Assembly (NCBI GenBank): GCA_040755615.1
Contig: JBFMAL010000013.1
Span: forward strand, 1-63,525
Origin: DYEP01 sp040755615
GTDB lineage: Bacteria; Bacillota; Sulfobacillia; DUSP01; DYEP01
DNA length: 63,525 nucleotides
Direction of reading: 5' to 3'
Position numbers and translations under genes: made by a program. Positions 8,104-17,014 of this stretch are shown here, piece after piece (position 1 is the first letter of the stretch; every line of letters begins with the position of its first letter). The notes below the pieces were generated by a model. That model was not told the DNA's origin. It ran no database searches and saw nothing but the letters and a program-made list of their open reading frames with translations.

Positions 8104-8462
8104 GACCCGACCCCCTGCTCGGCCCCGCCGTTTGCATCCCGGCCGCCTCCGACAACCTCCGTGATGCGAACGCCGAAGTTCTCATCCACGACCACAACTT
8201 CGCCCCGCGCCACCAGCCGGCCGTTGATGAACACGTCTACCGGATCCCCGGCGCTCTTCTCGAGCTCAACCACGGAGCCCTGCGTGAACCCTAGAACTTC
8301 CTTGAGCAGCCGCCTGGTGCGCCCGATCTCCACGGTCACCTCGAGCGGAACATCGTACAGAAGGTCGATCTTCTGTACCTGCCCGGACGGAAGCCTCCGC
8401 TCCACTTCGGGGAACTCCGCCTTCTGAATTTCTGTCACTCTTTCCTTCCCGTTCTCAGACAA
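8100..8462 (-). CDS. fliN: Flagellar motor switch protein FliN (short form)
   Basis: This 120-residue C-ring protein has a single SpoA domain (about 30-105): LLYDVPLEVTVEIGRT, LGFTQGSVVELEK, DPVDVFINGRLVARGEV and VRITE are typical. Many Firmicutes carry the longer FliY, which has a CheC-like phosphatase domain in front. That domain is absent here, as in the short Gram-negative FliN. No CheC, CheX or CheZ gene is seen in the window. Confidence 0.95.
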   Translation of the reverse strand: MSENGKERVTEIQKAEFPEVERRLPSGQVQKIDLLYDVPLEVTVEIGRTRRLLKEVLGFTQGSVVELEKSAGDPVDVFINGRLVARGEVVVVDENFGVRITEVVGGGRDANGGAEQGVGS

Positions 8463-8473
8463 GATGACCCCTC

Positions 8474-9412
8474 CTATTCATCACAAACGACCACAGCAAG
8501 CCTCCTGCCCACTCTTGCGGGGTAACCCACAAACTTGGGCTTTCCGCTTACCAGCAGCTGGATCTTGTCCCCTACCCTAGCCTCCAGCACCAGCACATCT
8601 CCCTCAGAAAGCCCCATGAACTCCCCTACCTTCATGTGTGACCGCCCGAGCACTGCCGTGATCTCAAGGCTCACGTCCTCCACAGACCGGCGGATGCTGT
8701 CATGCTGTTTCCTGGCTGTATCCCGCTTGCCCGTCAGCCACTGGTGGGTACTGAGTTTGGGCAGGACGGGCTCAAGGGTGACATGTGGTAGACAGAAGTT
8801 GAAGAGCCCCACGTGCTTTTCGATGCGGACCTCAAGCGATACCACCGCCACGATCTCATTGGCAGAGCTGACCTGCGCAAACAGCGGGTTGGTCTCAATG
8901 CGTTGAATCGACAGGTCAAGCCCGATAACCCCCTGCCAGGCTTCCTTAAAAATGAGCGTGATACCTTCAAACAGTTTGCTGAGACCGGCCACCTCGAGTT
9001 CGGTAACCGCCCGAGGCACCTCCGCCATGCTGCCAGTGCCCCCGAACAGCCGGTCGATCATGGGAAACACCACCGACGGGCTGGTTTCAAGGAGTATCGC
9101 CCCGGGCAGCGGGGAAGGGTTCAGGATGGTGATCACGCCCGGATTGGGTATATCCTGGATGAACTCGCCGAAGCTGGACTGCTCGACGGAGGTCACGCGT
9201 ATCTGCACAGTCGTGCGCAGCCGGCCGGAAAGAAACGCCGTGAGCATGCGGCACATGTTCTCGTGCAGAAGCTCCAGCACGCGCATCTGGTCCTTGGAGA
9301 ACTTGTCCGGTCTCTTGAAGTCATACTTCCTGATCCTCGGGCCAGCCGACTCTTTTTGCTGGGCGACGGTCGCGAGCAGCTTGTCGATTTCTCTGGCGGT
9401 GACCAGTTCCAC
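8474..9412 (-). CDS. fliM: Flagellar motor switch protein FliM
   Basis: This 312-residue C-ring protein binds phospho-CheY through its N-terminus, FliG through its CheC-like middle domain, and FliN through its C-terminal SpoA domain. The N-terminus is VTAREIDKLL, a variant of the usual LSQxEIDxLL CheY-binding motif. The middle domain contains LFGGTGSM and QRIETNPLFAQV, and the SpoA domain lies at about 235-310. The gene is 11 bases upstream of fliN. Confidence 0.95.
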   Translation of the reverse strand: MELVTAREIDKLLATVAQQKESAGPRIRKYDFKRPDKFSKDQMRVLELLHENMCRMLTAFLSGRLRTTVQIRVTSVEQSSFGEFIQDIPNPGVITILNPSPLPGAILLETSPSVVFPMIDRLFGGTGSMAEVPRAVTELEVAGLSKLFEGITLIFKEAWQGVIGLDLSIQRIETNPLFAQVSSANEIVAVVSLEVRIEKHVGLFNFCLPHVTLEPVLPKLSTHQWLTGKRDTARKQHDSIRRSVEDVSLEITAVLGRSHMKVGEFMGLSEGDVLVLEARVGDKIQLLVSGKPKFVGYPARVGRRLAVVVCDE

Positions 9413-9426
9413 TGTTATCCCTCCGT

Positions 9427-9828
9427 CTAGGGCAAAACGAACTCGGTGAAATATACCGCGGAGATCTTCCCGCTGCCCAGGAAGGCGTTGAGTTCAGCCC
9501 GGACCTCCTCGGCCAATCGCTCCATGCCTCCCGGCACCGATACCTCTTCCAAGGTCTTCGACCGGAGCACCGAGAGCACGAGGTAACGGACCTGTGCGTT
9601 CTCCTTGCTGATTTGCTTTGCCACCTGGGCGCTCTCCCCCCGGACCTCAAGGCTCACCTTGATCATCCTCCGGCTGTCAGAGGATAGGTTTGTTACAAAG
9701 TCCCCTACTTTGATCACTACCGGCTTTGGCGGCGCGCTCCGGGCCTTCTGGTAGTACACCCAGCCGAAGTAGCACCCACCCCCGAGTATTGCTGCGATCA
9801 CTGCAAGTATCACCATCTTCTTTATCAC
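9427..9828 (-). CDS. fliL: Flagellar basal body-associated protein FliL
   Basis: A 133-residue protein with a short cytoplasmic start, one membrane helix (about 5-25) and a periplasmic domain. It surrounds the stator and supports torque. The C-terminal YFTEFVLP ending is typical. GTG at 9828 is chosen: it overlaps the motB TGA and follows GGAGGGG. Confidence 0.9.
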   Translation of the reverse strand: MIKKMVILAVIAAILGGGCYFGWVYYQKARSAPPKPVVIKVGDFVTNLSSDSRRMIKVSLEVRGESAQVAKQISKENAQVRYLVLSVLRSKTLEEVSVPGGMERLAEEVRAELNAFLGSGKISAVYFTEFVLP

Positions 9829-10586
9829 GGCACTACCCCTCCAGGTTCCCATTTGGACAATCCAAGTCTTAATAGCACGATGTCTACCCGCCTGTTCAGT
9901 CTCCTGTTCGCCTCGGTGGAGTTGTCAACGAGCGGCCGGTACTCACCGTAACCCGCGACCGACAGGCGCTCGGGCGCCAGCCCATGCTCCTCCACGAAGT
10001 ACCGCACCACCGTAGAGGCCCTGCCGGTAGACAGTTCCCAGTTGGACGGGAACTTCTCCGTATGTATTGGCAGGTTGTCGGTATGCCCCTCGACGCGTAC
10101 GTGGTTCGGGATCTCCCGGATGAGATCGGCAAGATCCGAAAGGATCCTGCGCGCTTCGGGTTTTAAGTCCGCGGAGCCCAGGTCAAACAGCACGTTGTCT
10201 GAGAATCTGAGTATGATGCCGCGTTCTTCCGTCGCGGAGACCACCACCGCCTCGAGCCCCTTGTCCCTTATGTGCTGCTCCAGTTTTTCCCTGAGTTCCT
10301 CGAGCTGTTTTCTGTCCTCCAGGTCCTCCTCGGCTTCGCCCTCTTCCTGGTACAGGGAGCCCTCTTCAGGATCGATGTACGGGTCGGTGCGAAGGCTCTT
10401 CCCCCCGTCCAGTACGCCCAGGGCGCCCTGGAGAGAGAGCGCGGTTTCCCTGAATTTCCTCGCGTCTATGGTGGAGAAAGCGAACAGGAATACAAAGAAC
10501 GTTAGAAGCAGGGTCACCAAGTCGCCGTAAGTTGTCAGCCAGGACGCCACCTGCGTCCGGTCATCCCGCCGCCTGCCTCTCCTCAT
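9825..10586 (-). CDS. motB: Flagellar stator protein MotB
   Basis: About 253 residues. A basic N-terminus precedes a single membrane helix carrying the ion-binding aspartate in TTYGDLVTLL. A plug/linker region follows, then a C-terminal OmpA-like peptidoglycan-binding domain with VRVEGHTDN and NRRVDIVL. It anchors the stator to the cell wall; whether it uses protons or sodium cannot be settled by eye. ATG at 10586 lies inside the 3' end of motA; GTG at 10598 is an alternative start. Confidence 0.95.
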   Translation of the reverse strand: MRRGRRRDDRTQVASWLTTYGDLVTLLLTFFVFLFAFSTIDARKFRETALSLQGALGVLDGGKSLRTDPYIDPEEGSLYQEEGEAEEDLEDRKQLEELREKLEQHIRDKGLEAVVVSATEERGIILRFSDNVLFDLGSADLKPEARRILSDLADLIREIPNHVRVEGHTDNLPIHTEKFPSNWELSTGRASTVVRYFVEEHGLAPERLSVAGYGEYRPLVDNSTEANRRLNRRVDIVLLRLGLSKWEPGGVVP

Positions 10587-11379
10587 AGGCCTGTTCACCT
10601 GCCTTTCTCTGCTCCGCCCGTTCCATCTTTTGCCTCTGCGTCGGAGAGAGGAACGCCTTCAGTTTCTCTTCGATGATGCGGGGGTTGTCCCCCGCTTGAA
10701 TGGAGAGTACCCCCTCAAGTATGAGTTCTTTGTACAGCACTTCTTCAGCGCTCCTCATCCTGAGTTTGGCCGCGATGGGTAAAAACAGGAGGTTTGAAAG
10801 CAGCGCCCCGTAAAACGTGGTGACCAGCGCTACCGCCATGCCCGGTCCTATAGCCTCGGGGCTGCTCAGATTCTTGAGCATCTGGATGAGCCCGATGAGC
10901 GTCCCGATCATGCCAAAAGCAGGAGCGAGGCTGCCCATCGTTTCGAACATGGTCTGGCCCGCCTTGTGGCGTTCCTCAAGGAACGCGATCTCCGTCTCCA
11001 GGATGTTTTTTAAAAGCTCCGGGTCGGTGCCATCCACCACCAGCTGCAGCCCCTTTTTGAAGTACGGGTCCTCCACGGACTCAGTGTCCTCCTCAAGCGC
11101 CAGAAGCCCCTCGCGCCGCGCCTTCTTGGACAGCTGCACGATCACGTTCAGCATGTGCGAAGGGTCCCCGTTCCTCCTCACAAACGCATTTTTAAGCACC
11201 TTGCCCACGCTGATAACGGAGGACATGGGGTACGCGAGCAGCGTCGCGGCGAGCGTGCCCCCCATAGTGATCATGAGAGACTGGGGGTGCCAGAACGCGC
11301 CTATGGAACCCCCCATGAATATGGCCCAGAAGAGGAGGACAACACCGGTGATGACTCCAATAAGGGACGCAAAATCCAT
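10561..11379 (-). CDS. motA: Flagellar stator protein MotA
   Basis: A 272-residue protein with four membrane helices. The third and fourth helices are seen as GSLAPAFGMIGTLIGLIQML and the region VALVTTFYGALLSNLL (about 150-210). The cytoplasmic loop with charged residues contacts FliG. It shares one base with the flbD stop and its last 26 bases with motB. Together with MotB it forms the torque-generating stator. Confidence 0.96.
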   Translation of the reverse strand: MDFASLIGVITGVVLLFWAIFMGGSIGAFWHPQSLMITMGGTLAATLLAYPMSSVISVGKVLKNAFVRRNGDPSHMLNVIVQLSKKARREGLLALEEDTESVEDPYFKKGLQLVVDGTDPELLKNILETEIAFLEERHKAGQTMFETMGSLAPAFGMIGTLIGLIQMLKNLSSPEAIGPGMAVALVTTFYGALLSNLLFLPIAAKLRMRSAEEVLYKELILEGVLSIQAGDNPRIIEEKLKAFLSPTQRQKMERAEQRKAGEQAYEERQAAG

Positions 11380-11603
11380 CAGTCTTCAGGCCTCCTCGAT
11401 ACCCGGATGCGTCCGGCGAGGGGGAGCAGGGTCCGCCGCCTGTAGTCGATGGCAGCATTGACCAATTCCTCGACGGTTTCGCGGACGATGACCCGCCTTC
11501 CGTTGGTAAGGCACACCACCGTTTCGGGGATACACTCGATGCACTCTATGAGCTCTGCGTTCAGCACCGCCGGCCTTCCGTCAAGCTTGGTGACGTAGAT
11601 CAC
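11379..11603 (-). CDS. flbD: Flagellar protein FlbD
   Basis: A 74-residue FlbD-family protein (not the Caulobacter regulator of the same name). Its body, IYVTKLDG, LNAELIECIE and TNGRRVIVRETVEELV, matches the family. GTG at 11603 is preferred over GTG at 11612 because AAGGGG is then eight bases upstream and the product starts MIYVTKLDG. It lies between flgE and motA as in most Firmicutes; its exact role is unknown. Confidence 0.88.
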   Translation of the reverse strand: MIYVTKLDGRPAVLNAELIECIECIPETVVCLTNGRRVIVRETVEELVNAAIDYRRRTLLPLAGRIRVSRRPED

Positions 11604-11625
11604 CCTGCTCACCCCTTCTTCTCAT

Positions 11626-12837
11626 CTACCTCTTCAGGTTCACAAGCTCCTGGAGCATCTCGTCGGACGTGGTGATGATCCGGGAGTTTGCCTGAAACCC
11701 GCGCTGCGTCACTATCATACTCGTAAACTCAAGCGACAAATCCACGGAGGACATCTCCAGCGCGCCCGGGGCCACAGTGCCTCTCCCTCCGGTCCCGGCC
11801 TCACCGATTTGCGGTATGCCGGAGTTGTTGCTCGCCTCGTACGTGTTCTCGCCTCGCTTCATCAGGCCGCCCGGGTTTGCGAAGGACGCCAGCCCGACCT
11901 GTGCCAGGCGTTCTGTCAGACCGTTGGAGTATACGCCGGTAATCACTCCGCTTGAGTCTATTGTAAATCCTTCCAGGGTACCCATGCTGTTTCCGTTACG
12001 GTCGATCACCGCCACCGACGATCCGGAAGCGCATTGGGTGATGCGGCTGAAGTCGATGGTGATGTCGACCTGGTTCGCGCCCTCCGGGGTAAAGCTGATG
12101 CTGTCGCCAAGCACCGCGCTCAGCTTGCCCTCCGTGGTGAACTTAAGGCTCCCGCTGCCCACTACGCCCGAGTTCCACTCAGCCTGCCAGCTCCACTCGT
12201 TGACATCGGTCTTCTCGAAAGTGATGACCAGGTAATGCGAGTTGCCGAGCGAGTCGTACACGTCGATGGTTCTCACCAGAGCGGTGCCGACGGGCTCCCG
12301 CGCGTCGATGTTGTTCGCCATCGTCATGTTGGCAGTGGCGCGGGCGCCGATAACTTCTCCTACGGGGATCCTGAGGTTCGTCAGGGTGTTCTGGTTCTTC
12401 TCTCCGAAGATGCCGTTTTGCGCCATCCAGCCCTGCACTCTCCTGCCGCCCGTAGCCGTGAGATAACCATCTGCATCAAGGTCGAAGTTGCCCGCCCTCG
12501 TGTAGGAGAACCCCGAGGCGTCCCTTAGGATGAAGAACCCGCTCCTCTCGATGGCCAGGTCCGTCATGAGACCCGTCGGCTGCAGGTTGCCCTGCGTGTG
12601 AAGCACGTCCACCCCCGCGATAGTCATGCCGAGCCCTATCTGCTGCGGGTTCGTGCCTCCCCGGCTTCCGGAAGGAGCGGACGCCCCTTTGATGGTCTGG
12701 CTGAAGGCCTCCTGAAAGTTCACCCGTGAGGCCTTAAAACCAATGGTATTAACGTTGGCGATGTTGCTGCCTATCACGTCCATGCGGATCTGGTGGTTTC
12801 TGAGGCCGGTCACACCGGCGAACATTGAGCGCATCAT
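11626..12837 (-). CDS. flgE: Flagellar hook protein FlgE
   Basis: This 403-residue hook subunit is exported by the flagellar type III system. The N-terminal rod-like helix has SNIANVNTIGFKASRV (flagellar rod signature), and the C-terminal helix has SVDLSLEFTSMIVTQRGFQANSRIITTSDEML (cited for the QRGFQANSR motif). The middle D1/D2 domains are short, consistent with a short-type FlgE. RBS GGGAGGG precedes the ATG pair at 12837/12834. Confidence 0.96.
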   Translation of the reverse strand: MMRSMFAGVTGLRNHQIRMDVIGSNIANVNTIGFKASRVNFQEAFSQTIKGASAPSGSRGGTNPQQIGLGMTIAGVDVLHTQGNLQPTGLMTDLAIERSGFFILRDASGFSYTRAGNFDLDADGYLTATGGRRVQGWMAQNGIFGEKNQNTLTNLRIPVGEVIGARATANMTMANNIDAREPVGTALVRTIDVYDSLGNSHYLVITFEKTDVNEWSWQAEWNSGVVGSGSLKFTTEGKLSAVLGDSISFTPEGANQVDITIDFSRITQCASGSSVAVIDRNGNSMGTLEGFTIDSSGVITGVYSNGLTERLAQVGLASFANPGGLMKRGENTYEASNNSGIPQIGEAGTGGRGTVAPGALEMSSVDLSLEFTSMIVTQRGFQANSRIITTSDEMLQELVNLKR

Positions 12838-12921
12838 TTGGTCAATATCCCTCCCAGGTAAGCTGCCGTCACGGTTCTCCGCTGTCAGTTGGACAACCGG
12901 CTGCCTCCCTTCCGGGTCCGG

Positions 12922-13299
12922 CTAGATGATGACGGCGCTGTCTATATTGGTGAACACGTTCTCTTTCATCCGTTCCGTGCTGATAGCGGTGACCACCACC
13001 TGGTTCTTCACGCTCACTATCAGCGCGAGGTCATCCATGATAACCAAGGACTCCCTGCAGCCTTTTTGCCTTGCCAGGTCGACGGCTGTGCACAACCTCT
13101 GCATGTCCCTGTCCGTCAGGGTCCTGCCCGCACTAGCCAGTCTCTGCCCTGCGTGGGCTGAGATCTTAAGTTCGCTCTCTTTGACTTTCTCTTGCAGTAT
13201 GCTGGAGAACTCCCCGGTCGGTCCGGGCCTTCCGGTCGAAGGCTTCGGCGCTATTGGCCGTATCTCAGGAAGATCCCCTATTCTGATCCTGTCTGGCAC
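12922..13299 (-). CDS. Flagellar operon protein, TIGR02530 / Flg_new family
   Basis: About 125 residues. The C-terminal half contains FSSILQEK, ISAHAGQRLASAGRTL, LARQKGCRESLVIMDDLALIVSVKN and NVFTNIDSAVII, a pattern typical of the small conserved protein encoded between flgD and flgE in Firmicutes. The function is not known; a hook-assembly role is inferred from position. GTG at 13299 (five bases after GGGGTGG) lies inside the end of flgD; GTG at 13308 is the alternative. Confidence 0.85.
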   Translation of the reverse strand: MPDRIRIGDLPEIRPIAPKPSTGRPGPTGEFSSILQEKVKESELKISAHAGQRLASAGRTLTDRDMQRLCTAVDLARQKGCRESLVIMDDLALIVSVKNQVVVTAISTERMKENVFTNIDSAVII

Positions 13300-13532
13300 G
13301 TGGACCACCCCAGTACAAGCTGTTGAGCGATCATCTCAAGGAGCTGGCGTATCTGCCTGGTCTCGGACAGGGTCGTCATCTGCACCATCTGGGTCATCAT
13401 TTCCCTGCCGTTCATGGGCTCAAGGGGGTTCTGGTTCTGCATCTGCGCGGCGAAAAGCTGCAGGAATTCTGTACCCCCGAACTCGCTCCACTGCATGGTC
13501 GCGCTACTCTGATCCGTGGCATTTACCCGCAC
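13278..13532 (-). CDS. flgD: Minimal hook-cap protein FlgD (N-terminal domain only)
   Basis: Only 84 residues from GTG at 13532, which follows a perfect AAGGAGGT by six bases. It contains the FlgD N-terminal motif: FLQLFAAQMQNQNPLEPMNGREMMTQMVQMTTL (core QMQNQNPLEPM, residues about 28-48). The protein stops just after the following helix, so the Ig-like and tudor-like domains that form the cap in enteric FlgD are absent. Many Bacillota have short FlgD (about 130-220 residues), but this is shorter still. No downstream frame continues the protein: the next frame is the TIGR02530 gene. Confidence 0.88.
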   Translation of the reverse strand: MRVNATDQSSATMQWSEFGGTEFLQLFAAQMQNQNPLEPMNGREMMTQMVQMTTLSETRQIRQLLEMIAQQLVLGWSTCQTGSE

Positions 13533-13546
13533 GTTCGCACCTCCTT

Positions 13547-14593
13547 TCACACCCTGCAATCAAACGCGGTCGCTGCCCTGACGGGGACGTAGCCCGTGCG
13601 CTTCAATCTTTGAATCAACGCAGCGCCTTTGTCTTCCTGGTATCTCCTATCGTTGCTTATCCGATCCCTGCCTGTACCCGCCGAGTCGTCGCCCACCACG
13701 AGAGACAGCACGGTCATGCCTCTTTCTGCCAGCGCGGTCCGGAGCTCTGCCAGGTGCGATTGCACCAGCGCCCGCGCCTCAGGGTTCTGCACCTTAAGAT
13801 ACGCCGATACCCCTTGCTCGTCCACGGATACCAGAACGAGCAGTTTGCCGAGCCGCTCGGGCTTCAGCTGTATCTCCATGGTCTGAGTGCCCTGTGTTCG
13901 GAAAAGCCGCACCCGTTCCACCACCACTTCCGCGATGTCCTGGACGTTGCCCGGCTCGAGGGCTTCGGTCTGTCCGCCTGTTGCCGCCTGCTCACGGATA
14001 CTCACTGTCGGTTCTCCCGACCCTGTTGATGCGAGAGCTGGTGGATCGGGCTCCGCGTGTCGTGTCGTGATGGGCGGCCTTGACCACCTTACCGCAGGCG
14101 GCTCCGCCTGCTCAGGCAGGCCTTCCACCCTGATCGCACGGGGCTTTGACTCCGCCTCTCCCTGCGGTGAAGCCGCGGGGTGCACCGCGGACCGGCGCTC
14201 TACCCGGGACGTCAACACGCGTTCTTGTGGCATATGTGCGTCTGTCTCCACCCCCGCTGACGCCAGCTGATCCGCCGTCTGGTGCGGTAGCGCGGCCGGC
14301 TCCAGGTCCTGCACCGGTCCCGGGCAAGCAGGGCGCGCTGGTTCCGTCTGTGGCGGCGGCCCCGCTTGCAGAGAAGTCCGCTCCATCGGCCACACCAGGC
14401 AGGTTCGAATCTCCGTGTCGTGCCCGACCTCTGGCACCTGCGGCGGCTCAACGGCAGGGGTCTCGAGGGACTCTACCAGCGAAGCCAGCAGCGCGGCAAA
14501 TACGTCCTGTATCTTCTGCGGACTGCTGTCGTCCCCGGGCTGGCCCGCCCGGCATTCTATCCCCGCACCGGCCACTTCACATATTTCCATCAC
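13547..14593 (-). CDS. fliK: Flagellar hook-length control protein FliK
   Basis: 348 residues. A long, low-complexity Pro/Ala/Glu-rich region (about 40-225) acts as a molecular ruler. It is followed by the conserved Flg_hook domain (about 235-310) with MEIQLKPERLGKL, VSAYLKVQNPEARALVQ and LRTALAERGM. FliK measures hook length and triggers the FlhB specificity switch. The 3' end lies 14 bases before flgD. Confidence 0.9.
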   Translation of the reverse strand: MMEICEVAGAGIECRAGQPGDDSSPQKIQDVFAALLASLVESLETPAVEPPQVPEVGHDTEIRTCLVWPMERTSLQAGPPPQTEPARPACPGPVQDLEPAALPHQTADQLASAGVETDAHMPQERVLTSRVERRSAVHPAASPQGEAESKPRAIRVEGLPEQAEPPAVRWSRPPITTRHAEPDPPALASTGSGEPTVSIREQAATGGQTEALEPGNVQDIAEVVVERVRLFRTQGTQTMEIQLKPERLGKLLVLVSVDEQGVSAYLKVQNPEARALVQSHLAELRTALAERGMTVLSLVVGDDSAGTGRDRISNDRRYQEDKGAALIQRLKRTGYVPVRAATAFDCRV

Positions 14594-14596
14594 GTC

Positions 14597-15031
14597 TCAC
14601 CTCCCGTATCTTGCCGCCGCCCTGTCATCCTGCTCTCTCTGCTCAATGGCCTGTACTTCCCTGAAATACTCCGACATATGCCTTGTCAGGAGGTTCTCAA
14701 GCACTTTCCGTTCTCTTGTCGCCGCGAGAAGCTCATCCCTCCTGCGCGCGGTCTCATGCTGGCAGAGCGCCAGTTCCTGTTCCCGCCTTCTTGCCAGTGT
14801 GCAGAATGACTCAAGCATCGTCACTGATAGCTGCACGTCTGCGAGTCGCAGCCGGCCAGGTCCGGTGCTGCCGAACCATCTGCTGGCGAGGTCCTTCGCC
14901 TCAACGAGCCTTGCTTGGGCGTCTGCCTCCTCCTTCAGCGCGTGCGCGTATCCCAGTTTCCTCTCCTCCTCCGCGTTCTTCCTGAGTGACAGCAGCTTGT
15001 GAAGTCTGGAACCGAGTAGACTCATCTTCAT
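14597..15031 (-). CDS. fliJ: Flagellar export chaperone / stalk protein FliJ
   Basis: A 144-residue, almost entirely helical protein. Heptad-like charged repeats predict a coiled coil, with LHKLLSLRKNAEEERK at the start and RERKVLENLLTRHM near the end. FliJ sits in the FliI ATPase ring like the gamma stalk of F1. It is recognised mainly from its position between fliI and fliK plus its size and helical character, since FliJ is poorly conserved. Confidence 0.85.
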   Translation of the reverse strand: MKMSLLGSRLHKLLSLRKNAEEERKLGYAHALKEEADAQARLVEAKDLASRWFGSTGPGRLRLADVQLSVTMLESFCTLARRREQELALCQHETARRRDELLAATRERKVLENLLTRHMSEYFREVQAIEQREQDDRAAARYGR

Positions 15032-15039
15032 CCCTCCTT

Positions 15040-16350
15040 TCAGAAGAGCTGGAGCAGCCGGTTACGGCTGTCCTCGAAGTCGGCGTGTTCGCCAGTGTCC
15101 TGGGCCAGGAACGCGTTCATCTGGTCTATCTTGGCCAGCGCCTGATCTATCCGGGGATTTGAGCCCTTCTGGTATGCCCCCACATTGATCAGGTCTTCCG
15201 ACTCCCTGTATACAGCGAGCAACCTTCGGAAAGTGCTCGCTGCAGACCTGTGCTCCGGCGGTACAAGGTCGTTCATCACACGCGAGAGGCTGGCCAGCAC
15301 GTCAACTGCTGGGTAAAGCCCTGCCGAGGCCAGCGCCCGTGAGAGTACGATGTGCCCGTCCAGGATCCCGCGGACCGCGTCCGATACCGGCTCGTTCAGG
15401 TCGTCCCCGTCCACGAGCACGGTGAAAAACCCGGTTATGCTGCCTGACTCGGTATTCCCGGTTCTCTCAAGCAGTCTCGGGAGCGCAGCAAACACCGAAG
15501 GGGTATACCCCCGGCTGGTGGGCGGTTCCCCTATCGCCAGGCCCACTTCGCGAAGGCCCATGGCGAACCTAGTCAGCGAATCCAGCAACAGCAGCACGTC
15601 CTTGCCGCGGTCCCGGAAGTATTCGGCGATAGCCACGGCGGTGTGGGCGGCGTTTATCCTGAGCAGCGCCGGCTGGTCCGATGTGGCCACTACCACCACG
15701 GACCTCGCCAGCCCTTCCGTCCCCAGGTCTCTTTCGATAAACTCACGGACTTCCCGGCCTCTTTCTCCGACGAGCGCGATGACGTTCACATCCGCTTCCG
15801 TGTGACGCGCGATCATGCCAAGCAGCGTGCTCTTGCCCACCCCGCTGCCCGAGAAGATCCCCATCCGCTGCCCGCGGCCGCACGTCAGAAGCGCATCTAT
15901 GCTGCGTACACCCACTGCCAGTTTCTCGGTGATCCGTCTCCTTGACAGAGGTCCCGGAGGAGAGTTTAATATGGGATACCTGGCGCTCACGCGCACCGGG
16001 CCGAGCCCGTCCACTGGATTGCCGAGCCCGTTCACCACGCGCCCGAGCAGCCCGTCACCGACGCCCACTTCCAGTTGGCGCCCTGTGGACACCACCTCGC
16101 TGCCCGGACCGATCCCGTCCATTTCGCCGAGCGCCATGAGCAGCACCCTCTCGCCCCTGAAGCCCACCACCTGCAACAGCACTCTCTTGCCGGTCTCCGG
16201 GCTTTGCAGCCGGCATACCTCGCCCACGGTGGCTGCAGGGCCCAGCGACTCCACAGTGAGCCCGACCACCTGGGTGACCTTGCCGGTGAGCGGCATGGTA
16301 TCCGTCTCTCCCACTATCTTAAACATGGAGACGAAATCAGGTTGATACAC
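15040..16350 (-). CDS. fliI: Flagellum-specific ATPase FliI
   Basis: A 436-residue cytoplasmic ATPase of the export apparatus, homologous to the F1 beta subunit. The Walker A is GSGVGKSTLLG (about residue 165), Walker B VLLLLDSLTRFA, with the family signatures VGERGREVREF and PPTSRGYTPSVF. GTG at 16350 is chosen: GGAGGG lies eight bases upstream and it overlaps the fliH end by 14 bases. Confidence 0.97.
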   Translation of the reverse strand: MYQPDFVSMFKIVGETDTMPLTGKVTQVVGLTVESLGPAATVGEVCRLQSPETGKRVLLQVVGFRGERVLLMALGEMDGIGPGSEVVSTGRQLEVGVGDGLLGRVVNGLGNPVDGLGPVRVSARYPILNSPPGPLSRRRITEKLAVGVRSIDALLTCGRGQRMGIFSGSGVGKSTLLGMIARHTEADVNVIALVGERGREVREFIERDLGTEGLARSVVVVATSDQPALLRINAAHTAVAIAEYFRDRGKDVLLLLDSLTRFAMGLREVGLAIGEPPTSRGYTPSVFAALPRLLERTGNTESGSITGFFTVLVDGDDLNEPVSDAVRGILDGHIVLSRALASAGLYPAVDVLASLSRVMNDLVPPEHRSAASTFRRLLAVYRESEDLINVGAYQKGSNPRIDQALAKIDQMNAFLAQDTGEHADFEDSRNRLLQLF

Positions 16351-17014
16351 TCGATATCCCTCCACGCTCCCGGGCTTCCCGCAGCGCGTCAACCACACGC
16401 TCGATCTGCCGCGCGATCCGCGCATCTACCGAACCTCTGGACGATTCCAGCATGAAATCCCCGGTTTCAAGCGACGGGTCTTCCTCGACTGAGAGCTCCA
16501 CCACGTGCGGCGCCTCCGCTTTCAGTTCGAGTCTGGCCTCCTCCATAAGCACGGTATCTCTCGGGTTCACCCTGACCACCAGCCTGCCTTCTCCGCGCAG
16601 CTTGCTCACTGCAGCCCGCGCCATCGCCAGCACCACCTCGGGCCTCTGCGCCATCTCCGTCCTGATGATCCGTTCCGCTATGTGCACCGCGAGTTCGATG
16701 ATCATGGGTTCATACTCGCTGTATATATCGGAGGCAATCCGTTTTGCCTCTTCCACCTCGCGCTCCGCCTCGTGGAGGATCCTCTCGGCCTCCGCCCGGG
16801 CTGCCCGCATCCCGGCTTCATAACCCTCGCGGAATCCTTCTTCCCTCGCTTGCCGGCGCAGGCTCTCGCGCTCCTTCGCATCGTCAGGCGCGGGCGAGTT
16901 CTCCGGGCGCGCGGCAGCCGCCTCATCCTCCTTCTGACATTCGCACTGGCTGCTCACCTGCAGTCTCATGACTCCTCCCTGCCGGACTGCGAGTGATTTT
17001 AGCACCCTAGACAA
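16337..17014 (-). CDS. fliH: Flagellar assembly protein FliH
   Basis: 225 residues from an unusual TTG start at 17014, eight bases after GGAGGTGA in the end of fliG; the product begins MSRVLKSLAVRQ, a common FliH start. An acidic linker and a long charged helix with EGFREGYEAGM and Gly-spaced heptads (about 60-115) are followed by the C-terminal domain with ELSVEEDPSLETGDFMLES. FliH forms a dimer that tethers and inhibits FliI and links it to the C-ring. Confidence 0.92.
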   Translation of the reverse strand: MSRVLKSLAVRQGGVMRLQVSSQCECQKEDEAAAARPENSPAPDDAKERESLRRQAREEGFREGYEAGMRAARAEAERILHEAEREVEEAKRIASDIYSEYEPMIIELAVHIAERIIRTEMAQRPEVVLAMARAAVSKLRGEGRLVVRVNPRDTVLMEEARLELKAEAPHVVELSVEEDPSLETGDFMLESSRGSVDARIARQIERVVDALREARERGGISSVST

